This document shows positions 1 to 6,059 of a stretch of DNA of 9,588 bases, in pieces. This stretch comes from Phycisphaerales bacterium UBA2402 (GTDB taxonomy: Bacteria; Planctomycetota; Phycisphaerae; Phycisphaerales; UBA1924). The notes under the pieces are model-generated. The model was not told the DNA's origin, ran no database searches, and was given only the letters and a program-made list of their open reading frames with translations. The position numbers and the translations under genes are program-made. Where the stretch lies: assembly GCA_002343715.1 (NCBI GenBank), contig DDSA01000272.1, forward strand, positions 1 to 9,588, read 5' to 3'. The number at the start of each line of letters is the position of its first letter. Position 1 is the first letter of the stretch.

Positions 1-650
1 TTGTAGATGTTCATCATGTCGGGGGACTCGACGAAGGAGTGGTAGAGGTACTTGTTGGCGGGGTCGAGGGGGTGGTCGATTTTGAAGGAGCCGCCGCCCT
101 TGCTGAGCGTGCCGATGATGGTGGCGCCGCCCGCGACGCGCAGGCCGTTGGCGGGCACCGCTTGGGGGCTTGACGATCCGATCGACACTTCTCCGATGAG
201 CACCGATCCGCCCGCGACGCGCAGACCGTTGGGGGGCGGCGCGGTGGTGTTGTTCACGCCCAGCACCGTGCCGCCGTTGGTGTCCACGACGAGTTTTGTG
301 GCGTTGTTCACGCGCACCCGCAGCGGTGGCAGCGTGGCGTTATTGGTCGTGTCGCGCTCGACCAGGAGCGACGCGAACGAGTTGGCATCATCGCCGAGGA
401 TGTAGACGGAGCCGGAGAAGGAGGTCGTCACCGCGTCCCGCCGCGCGATGTTCGACGCCAGCCGCGCGTCCGGCACCGTGCCCGTCGCCAGGTTCGAGGC
501 GCTCAGGCCCGTCAGCCCCGCACCGCCGCCCGAGAAGGTGCCGCCGACGAACGCGCTTCCTATGAACTGGTTGGAGGGATTGGCGAAGACGTTGAATCCC
601 CCGAACGTCTGGGCGGCGGACAGCAGCGCCACGTTGGTGGACAGTCTGGA
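1..650 (-). repeat. Paralogous block shared with gene B (copy in A)
   Basis: This block aligns without gaps to 3245-3894 at a constant offset of 3244. Positions 121-360 have about 14 mismatches in 240 bases by hand count, close to 94% identity; the match falls off above about 360. It encodes the last stalk unit, the LLVERDT-NNATLPPLRVRV segment, two NGLRVAGG motifs and the start of the C-terminal domain. A recent duplication or gene conversion between A and B is the simplest explanation. Confidence 0.88.
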
Positions 651-2855
651 ATCGCTCAGCATCCCCGTCGTGATGCCCGACGCGTTCAGCCCCGTCAGGC
701 CCGCCCCGCTCCCGGTGAAGGCGTTGGACGCGTTCGTGAAGGCCTTGGCGCCGGTGAACGTTTGCGCGCCGGAGAGCAGCGCCACACTGGAGGAAAGCCT
801 GGAATCGCTCAGCGTCCCCGTCGTGATGCCCGACGCGTTCAGCCCCGTCAGGCCCGCGCCGCTCCCGGTGAAGGCGTTGGACGCGTTCGTGAATGCTTTG
901 GCGCCGGTGAACGTCTGCGCGCCGGAGAGCAGCGCCACACTGGAGGAAAGCCTGGAATCGCTCAGCGTCCCCGTCGTGATGCCCGACGCGTTAAGCCCCG
1001 TCAGGCCCGCGCCGCTCCCGGTGAAGGCGTTGGACGCGTTCGTGAATGCTTTGGCGCCGGTGATCGTCTGCTCGGCGGAGAGCAGCGATACGTTGGAGGA
1101 AAGCCTGGAATCATGCAGCGTGCCCGTCGCGATGTGCGACGCGTCAAGATGGGTGATCTGCGAACCGTCGCCCTCGAACGCCGCGGAACGCACAGTGCCG
1201 GCGGCCGTCAGGTCGGTAACATCCACACCTTGCGCGCTGGTGGCCAGCACGCGCACGCTCGTGCGGGCGCGCACACGCGTTGAGAAGGCGAAATCCTCGC
1301 CAGGCACCGACGACTCCCCCCCCTCGTAGGGCTCGCCCATCAGCCATTCGAATCCGGGCGTAGTCGCGCCGGGTCCGAACCGCTTCAACACGATCGTGTA
1401 CGTCTGACCGCCGCGGATCGGGACCGACGGTTGAAACACAAATCTGGCCGGGATGCCCGAGTTGATGGGCTGGAGCGGGCCCGATGTGCCAAGCGCCCCA
1501 CTCCCAATGCCGGCACCGACGTGGATTTCCGCTGTAAGGGTTAATGGTACATTCAAGTAGGGCCTCAGCGGCAGAACGATCTCCACCAGATCGGCATCGG
1601 CTTCGGGGGTGAACGACTGCCAGACAGTCGTGGGCTGTGGACTGACGAAGTCACTCCGGGATGAAGTTGCCTCACCATCCGACACCAAGTCAGAAACGCT
1701 GGGCGCATCCACCGCGAGGGATTGGGCCGCCATCGAACGTACGCCCACGCCCTCGCCGGTCACGCGCAGCGCTGAGGTTCGGTCTGTTCGCGGCTCCGTA
1801 ACGTATAAAGTGAAGGCCAGGTCCGTGTCTTGGGGTTGCGACATGGAGTACTCGCGCCCGCCTTCGTAGGCATTTCCACGCGCCCAGGCGACACCTATGA
1901 AAGTGGAGGACAGCTCGAAAGTCACGATGCGTCCAGCGGTCAAGGGCAACGGCGGCGAAAGCACAAATCTGGCCACGTTGATTCCCACCCGCAGCGGGGC
2001 GCTCGGCGAGAGCGAAAGTGTGGCCAACGTCGGGCCCGTGCCGTCCCCGTTTCGCACAATCCCGCCGGCCCACGCGCCGAAAGTGCTATTCGAGAGGACC
2101 GCCTCGAAGTGCGTGACCAGGCCCGCGCGGTCCAGCGTCACGCTCTGTCTCGGACTGAACGTGAGTATGGGACCGCTCGAAAGAACATCGCGGTTGGAGA
2201 CCGCCCCCACAATCTCTCCGCCTTGAGCCGTGGCGACCTCAAAGGCCCCGACTGGCGCGTTCGTCCCGATGCCGACCGGACCGTCGAACACATGGGTGCC
2301 ACTCCCGAACGCGTTGGAGGTGTCCAGACGCGGGATGTTGGTTGGAAGAACCCCTTGCGGGAGGGTGCCGAACAGATTCTCGGCCGCAAGGTAATAGTCG
2401 GGGGTCCGACCGGCAAGCCGCTGCGCATCGTCCGCCGTCAGCGCCGAGCCGGCCAAAGTCGCGAAGAGCCCGTGGGGTGTCGCCGTCAGTTCATTCCGCG
2501 GCCCGAGCACGACGAAGTCGGCCTCGTCTCCACACGTGCGCCCGGAGTCTGCTCTCACCGAGACTTCGAGCCAGCGCCGGCGCCCGTCGAACACCGCGCC
2601 GAAGTCCAGCAGCACGGCGAATCGCCCGCCGGCCACTCCGACGTCGTTCGCGCACAAGGCGGGGCCGACCTGGTCCGTGCCATCCTCGCTCGCAAAGAGC
2701 CGAAACCGGAAGTCATGAATCCCGTCCGCTGGGACACCCGCGACGCCAAGTTCACCCTGATACTGAAAAGCGCTCGTGAGTGGTGACTGTGCCTGTGCTC
2801 GTAGGCAAGGCGAGAGCAGGCATAGGGCAACCAGGAACCGATACAACCTCGACAT
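1..2855 (-). CDS. Gene A: secreted modular stalk protein with two beta-sandwich-like domains, 3' end missing
   Basis: The frame is open from ATG 2855-2853 to the left edge, giving 951 visible residues; by comparison with gene B about 115 more are missing. Residues 1-22 form a signal peptide (hydrophobic core FLVALCLLSPCL, likely cleavage after AQA). Residues 29-135 match the N-terminal domain of gene B, including cysteines 68 and 108. A VGIGTNAP motif follows at about 194-201. Residues about 228-354 and 403-531 look like two copies of one beta-sandwich-like domain, both containing an AYEGG/PYEGG motif. Residues about 560-800 are GAGLTGLNAS/GTLSDSRLS stalk units, including a 51-residue tandem repeat. 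NGLRVAGG motifs and the start of the shared C-terminal domain (from about 919) end the visible part. The start is chosen for its signal peptide and AAGGAG seven bases upstream. It is the last visible gene of the operon. Export is well supported; an adhesin or matrix role is inferred and the ligand is unknown. Confidence 0.88.
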   Translation of the reverse strand, partial: MSRLYRFLVALCLLSPCLRAQAQSPLTSAFQYQGELGVAGVPADGIHDFRFRLFASEDGTDQVGPALCANDVGVAGGRFAVLLDFGAVFDGRRRWLEVSVRADSGRTCGDEADFVVLGPRNELTATPHGLFATLAGSALTADDAQRLAGRTPDYYLAAENLFGTLPQGVLPTNIPRLDTSNAFGSGTHVFDGPVGIGTNAPVGAFEVATAQGGEIVGAVSNRDVLSSGPILTFSPRQSVTLDRAGLVTHFEAVLSNSTFGAWAGGIVRNGDGTGPTLATLSLSPSAPLRVGINVARFVLSPPLPLTAGRIVTFELSSTFIGVAWARGNAYEGGREYSMSQPQDTDLAFTLYVTEPRTDRTSALRVTGEGVGVRSMAAQSLAVDAPSVSDLVSDGEATSSRSDFVSPQPTTVWQSFTPEADADLVEIVLPLRPYLNVPLTLTAEIHVGAGIGSGALGTSGPLQPINSGIPARFVFQPSVPIRGGQTYTIVLKRFGPGATTPGFEWLMGEPYEGGESSVPGEDFAFSTRVRARTSVRVLATSAQGVDVTDLTAAGTVRSAAFEGDGSQITHLDASHIATGTLHDSRLSSNVSLLSAEQTITGAKAFTNASNAFTGSGAGLTGLNASGITTGTLSDSRLSSSVALLSGAQTFTGAKAFTNASNAFTGSGAGLTGLNASGITTGTLSDSRLSSSVALLSGAQTFTGAKAFTNASNAFTGSGAGLTGLNASGITTGMLSDSRLSTNVALLSAAQTFGGFNVFANPSNQFIGSAFVGGTFSGGGAGLTGLSASNLATGTVPDARLASNIARRDAVTTSFSGSVYILGDDANSFASLLVERDTTNNATLPPLRVRVNNATKLVVDTNGGTVLGVNNTTAPPPNGLRVAGGSVLIGEVSIGSSSPQAVPANGLRVAGGATIIGTLSKGGGSFKIDHPLDPANKYLYHSFVESPDMMNIY
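648..1106 (-). repeat. 153-bp in-frame tandem repeat, three copies (gene A)
   Basis: Three head-to-tail units of exactly 153 bp (648-800, 801-953, 954-1106) encode 51-residue units containing RLSSSVALLSGAQTFTGA, FTGSGAGLTGLNAS and GITTGTLSD. Hand comparison gives about 5 differences between the first two copies by coordinate and about 8 between the second and third, so roughly 95-97% identity. A longer, diverged unit follows at the low-coordinate side with about ten extra residues (SAFVGGTFSG) and has a direct counterpart in gene B. The near identity points to recent expansion, and copy number may vary between strains. Confidence 0.93.
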
Positions 2856-2862
2856 CGCTATG

Positions 2863-2868
2863 CTCCTT
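2863..2868 (-). promoter_or_regulatory. Ribosome binding site of gene A
   Basis: On the minus strand this reads AAGGAG, seven bases before the ATG at 2855. It lies in the 49-nt gap after the gene B stop and supports 2855 as the true start. The gap shows no clear hairpin followed by a T run, so transcription probably continues from B into A. Confidence 0.75.
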
Positions 2869-2904
2869 GAAAACAACCCGCCAGCCCGCCACGCCGCCGT
2901 GAGG

Positions 2905-5900
2905 TCATTCCGCCACCGCGGGCACCGTCACGCCGAAGGCCGAAGGGTGAAGGTACGTTCCCCTCTCCTCCGGCCCCTTCTCCACCTCGACAGGAATTCT
3001 GTTCCGCTCAGCCCAGGCGTCCTTGCGAATGCCCGTCACCTGCCACGACACCTCGATGCCCGGCACGCTCGTCTTGAGGATAAAGGAATTGCCCTCGATT
3101 TTTCGGTACACCCTCGCCATCACAAAGTCGTTCTCTCCCGAGTCGACAATGGTCAGTTGATAACGGAAGTCCCGGTTCAATGCCTCGAACCAGTCCGGGA
3201 GCGTGACCGTCGCGAACCCGGCACCGTCGGTCGTCACGTTGCCGTCGTAGATGTTCTTCATATCCGGGCTTTCGACGAACGAGTGGTACAGATACTTGTT
3301 CCTCGGGTCGAGAGGGTGGTCGATCTTGAAGGAGCCGCCGCCTTTGCTGAGCGAGCCGATGATGGTTGCGCCGCCCGCCACGCGCAGTCCGTTGGCGGGC
3401 ACGGCTTGGGGGCTTGACGAACCGATCGACACTTCTCCGATGAGGACCGATCCGCCCGCGACGCGCAGGCCGTTGGGGGGCGGCGCGGTGGTGTTGTTCA
3501 CGCCCAGCACCGTGCCGCCGTTGGTGTCGACGACGAGTTTCGTGGCGTTGTTCACGCGTACCCGCAGCGGCGGCAGCGTGGCGTTATTGGCCGTGTCTCG
3601 CTCCACGAGCAGCGACGCGAAGGAGTTGTCGTCGTCGCCGTGGACATACATCGAGCCGGAGAAAGAGTTGGTCGCCGCATCGCGCCGCGGCAGATTTGAG
3701 GAGATGCGGCCATCGGGCACCGTTCCCGACGTGAGGTTTGAGGCGTTAAGGTTGACAAGCCCCGCGCCGCTGCCGCTGAAACTTCCGCCGACAAAGGAGT
3801 TGCCCATGAACGAGTTGAGCGCGTTCGAGAAGATGTTGATTCCGGAGAACGTCTGGTTGTCGGAACGGCGCGCCACATTCGCCGAAAGCCTGGCATCGGA
3901 GAGCGCTCCGATCGTGATCTTCGCCGCATCTAGGTCGGGGATCCGCGTCGGCGCGAGCACGCCGCTGGTGATGTCCGCCGCGGCGTGTGTGTGCGAGGCC
4001 GACGCGAAGTCGCCCGACGACAGTCCGTCAAGACGGTCCGCGTTCAGATTGGGCACAAGCACCGGACTGGACACCGTGAACGGTGCAGCGCCGTTGAGCA
4101 GGTTGTAGAAGTGGGGCGGGTTGCTGAACACCTTTCTCCCGTTGATTGTCTCTTCACGGTCACGGAACATCACGTTCGCCGGCAAGCGCTCGTTGCTGAT
4201 CGTCCCGGTCGTCACCTGGCTCGCGTTCAGGTTCGTGAGTCGGCCCCCGTCGCCAGCGAAACCGGAGCGCGACCGGACCACGCGGTCAAAGGTCTTGACT
4301 CCCGGATCCCACACCTGTATCGCGAAGTTGGAGGCGTTCTCCACGCCCACGTACAGACCGGAACCTGACGCGGCGAATGAATACGCGTACGAGTTGACGG
4401 GGCTTTCGACGAAGTCAGTTCCCGAAGGCAGCGCGGGGTTGGCGATGGAGCGCATGAGCAGGTGGTAACGCGACGAGACCCGGCTGTCGAGCATGACCAG
4501 CGTCTCGTTCACCACCTTGATGCTCTCGATGTACAGGCCGGCGTATTGGGCGTTCACCACCGTCGTCGCGGCGGGATCAGCGAGGTCGATCGTGAACAGT
4601 TGGTAGGAATACAGGTGCGGAGAGGTCTCCGCCGTCACGTAGGCGTATCCGCCGCGAACGACCGCGGCGGTCGCCCAAAGGCACGGAAGGCTCAGCGAAC
4701 CTGTCAATGTGGGCGCTGATGATTCGGTGATTCGAAACACCTGCACAGGAACCGACCCCGACGAGGGCTGCGTGTCCGAACCGAGGAGCAAGGCCAATGT
4801 GCCGTCGAGGGCGACTCCCGTGAGGCGATCGAACGTGCTGACCGATCCGACCAGAACGGGCGCGGCGGGGTCGGCGAGCGAGACTACGTTCAGCCGGTAC
4901 ACGGGGCCCGATTGCGTGAGCACCGCGGCGACCGAGCCGGATACCGCAAGGCCCAATGGTGTGCCGGTCAGTGGAAGAGTCGCGGTCAGTGACGGCGCCG
5001 TCGGGCTGGAGACGCTCCATACTTCGAGGGCGTCGGTGCGAACTCCGACCAAGAGAGTCCCGGAAGCCGCGAGTTTGGAGATTCCCGCGGTGGGCGCGGG
5101 TGTGCCGAGGCGAGCGAGGGGTTGACCGGGAGAAAAACCATACACCGCCAGCGCGGAGGCGTTCTCGACCACGTACAGATACTCTCCGACAGTCGCCATG
5201 GCGTTCGGTCTCGGGCAAGAGGTCTGCGAGCCATAGGTCCATCCCGGCACATCGCCGGCCACGCCGGCGATCAGGGCGGGATCGAGCCTGGCCGAGTCGA
5301 GAAAGCCGGAAGAGATTGCAGACGCGTCAATGTTGACCAGACCTGCCCCGTCTCCCGCGAAGGTGCCGGTTTGCACGCCGGCGAACGACTGGCTCCGGCT
5401 CAGGAGCGCGACATTGGGGGAGAGCCGCGCATCGCTCAGGGTGCCGGTGGTCAGCCGCGCCGCGTTCAGGTTCGACAAGCCCGCGCCGTTGCCGGAGATG
5501 GTGTTCCCCACGTTGGTGAGGTTGAGTGTGCCGGTGTACGTGCCGCTCAGGCGACCGCTGGGCAGCGTGCCGCTGGTGAGATTGGTCGCGCTGGTGTAAA
5601 AGGCCGGGGACTGCCCGCTCAAGGTCTGCGCGTTGGCGGCGGTACCCGCCTGGAGAGCGTAGAGGGCGTGCGGTGTGGCCGTGAGTTCGTGTCGCGGCGA
5701 GAGGGTGGTGAACCCCGCGGCATCGGCGCAGTCCGCGCCGGTGTCGGCGCGAACGCCGATCTCGATCCATCGGCGCTGGCCGTTGAACACAGCGCCAAAG
5801 TCAAGGTCTCGGGAGAACCGGCCCCCCGCGACGGCGACGTTGTCGGCGCAGAAAGTGGCGCCCAGTTGATCGCCACCTGAATCACTGCCGAAGACGCGAA

Positions 5901-6042
5901 AGCGGAAGTCAAAGATGCCTTCGGCGGGCAGGCCGGAGACGGCGAGTTCGCCCTGGTATCCGAAGACGGTCTGGAGCGGGCCTTGCGCAAAGGCGGGGAC
6001 GGCGGCACCAACGAAGAGACAGAGCCGAGCAAGGAGTTTCAT
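2905..6042 (-). CDS. Gene B: secreted modular stalk protein with central beta-propeller
   Basis: Complete gene of 1045 residues, ATG 6042-6040, TGA 2907-2905. Residues 1-19 are a signal peptide (KLLARLCLFVGAAVPAFA, AFA cleavage). Residues about 27-133 are the shared N-terminal domain with cysteines 65 and 105. Residues 150-260 carry stalk units (GAGLSNLNAARLTTGTLSDARL). Residues about 268-580 are a repetitive beta-rich region with strands like LNVVSLADPAAPVLVG, read as an LVIVD-type propeller. Stalk units resume at 593-790, with an LDGLSSGDFASASHTH segment at 671-686. Two NGLRVAGG motifs (857, 884) lead to the shared C-terminal domain (900-1036). There is no transmembrane segment after the signal peptide and no LPXTG or PEP-type sorting signal. 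The frame extends 59 codons upstream, but that part overlaps gene C and lacks a signal peptide. Gene B starts 17 nt after the C stop. It is probably a surface or extracellular fibre; binding function is inferred. Confidence 0.92.
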   Translation of the reverse strand: MKLLARLCLFVGAAVPAFAQGPLQTVFGYQGELAVSGLPAEGIFDFRFRVFGSDSGGDQLGATFCADNVAVAGGRFSRDLDFGAVFNGQRRWIEIGVRADTGADCADAAGFTTLSPRHELTATPHALYALQAGTAANAQTLSGQSPAFYTSATNLTSGTLPSGRLSGTYTGTLNLTNVGNTISGNGAGLSNLNAARLTTGTLSDARLSPNVALLSRSQSFAGVQTGTFAGDGAGLVNIDASAISSGFLDSARLDPALIAGVAGDVPGWTYGSQTSCPRPNAMATVGEYLYVVENASALAVYGFSPGQPLARLGTPAPTAGISKLAASGTLLVGVRTDALEVWSVSSPTAPSLTATLPLTGTPLGLAVSGSVAAVLTQSGPVYRLNVVSLADPAAPVLVGSVSTFDRLTGVALDGTLALLLGSDTQPSSGSVPVQVFRITESSAPTLTGSLSLPCLWATAAVVRGGYAYVTAETSPHLYSYQLFTIDLADPAATTVVNAQYAGLYIESIKVVNETLVMLDSRVSSRYHLLMRSIANPALPSGTDFVESPVNSYAYSFAASGSGLYVGVENASNFAIQVWDPGVKTFDRVVRSRSGFAGDGGRLTNLNASQVTTGTISNERLPANVMFRDREETINGRKVFSNPPHFYNLLNGAAPFTVSSPVLVPNLNADRLDGLSSGDFASASHTHAAADITSGVLAPTRIPDLDAAKITIGALSDARLSANVARRSDNQTFSGINIFSNALNSFMGNSFVGGSFSGSGAGLVNLNASNLTSGTVPDGRISSNLPRRDAATNSFSGSMYVHGDDDNSFASLLVERDTANNATLPPLRVRVNNATKLVVDTNGGTVLGVNNTTAPPPNGLRVAGGSVLIGEVSIGSSSPQAVPANGLRVAGGATIIGSLSKGGGSFKIDHPLDPRNKYLYHSFVESPDMKNIYDGNVTTDGAGFATVTLPDWFEALNRDFRYQLTIVDSGENDFVMARVYRKIEGNSFILKTSVPGIEVSWQVTGIRKDAWAERNRIPVEVEKGPEERGTYLHPSAFGVTVPAVAE
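2935..3345 (-). other. Shared C-terminal domain, copy in gene B
   Basis: Residues 900-1036 run from KGGGSFKIDHPLDP through NKYLYHSFVESPDMKNIY, LPDWFEALNRDFRYQLT, VARVYRKIE and SWQVTGIRKDAWAERN to RIPVEVEK and YLHPSAFG. I recall this segment at the end of large repeat proteins of Planctomycetota and some other environmental phyla. No catalytic residues are evident. It may be a terminal cap, an oligomerisation domain or an attachment module; the sequence does not decide. Confidence 0.7.
3245..3894 (-). repeat. Paralogous block shared with gene A (copy in B)
   Basis: Counterpart of bases 1-650. The middle of the block is close to identical at DNA level, including synonymous positions, whereas the neighbouring N-terminal and central parts of A and B share little or no DNA similarity. 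In B it joins an SASHTH-containing stalk region on its upstream side; in A it joins the 153-bp repeats. Confidence 0.88.
4303..5241 (-). other. Predicted LVIVD-type beta-propeller domain inside gene B
   Basis: Residues about 268-580 alternate short beta-strands and small loops with the signature of LVIVD repeats: YLYVVENASALAVYGF, LLVGVRTDALEVWSVSS, YRLNVVSLADPAAPVLVG, QVFRITESSAPTLTGSL, YAYVTAET, LFTIDLADP and LYVGVENASNFAIQVWD. About six blades can be picked out by eye. Stalk units lie directly on both sides, so this looks like a folded domain inserted into a fibre. Cysteines 276 and 454 are present. The family assignment rests on motif recognition only. Confidence 0.65.
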
Positions 6043-6047
6043 AGGCA

Positions 6048-6056
6048 CTCTTTCCT
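6048..6056 (-). promoter_or_regulatory. Probable ribosome binding site of gene B
   Basis: The minus strand reads AGGAAAGAG, ending five bases before the ATG at 6042. It sits wholly inside the 17-nt gap after the gene C stop. The match to AGGAGG is imperfect, but together with the signal peptide that follows it favours 6042 over the in-frame upstream ATG at 6219. The tight spacing suggests translational coupling between C and B. Confidence 0.55.
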
Positions 6057-6059
6057 GGT

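Noticed and set aside
648..1106. CRISPR or other non-coding repeat array
   Set aside because: Units are contiguous 153-bp coding repeats without spacers and keep the reading frame.
448..1329. Plus-strand open frame of 293 codons with repetitive sequence
   Set aside because: It is antisense to gene A and its repetition simply mirrors the 153-bp repeat, whose length is a multiple of three. The minus-strand reading has a signal peptide, family motifs and paralogues in the window.
1830..2786. Plus-strand open frame of 318 codons
   Set aside because: Arg/Gly/Ala-rich composition typical of antisense frames in GC-rich DNA, fully covered by the well-supported gene A, and no recognisable motif.
2856..2904. 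Terminator between genes B and A
   Set aside because: The 49-nt gap is GC-rich and has a short T run (TTGTTTTC on the minus strand), but no inverted repeat that would form a stem is visible before it.
5122..5880. Plus-strand open frame of 252 codons
   Set aside because: Antisense to the N-terminal and stalk parts of gene B; low-complexity shadow without a convincing start or family pattern.
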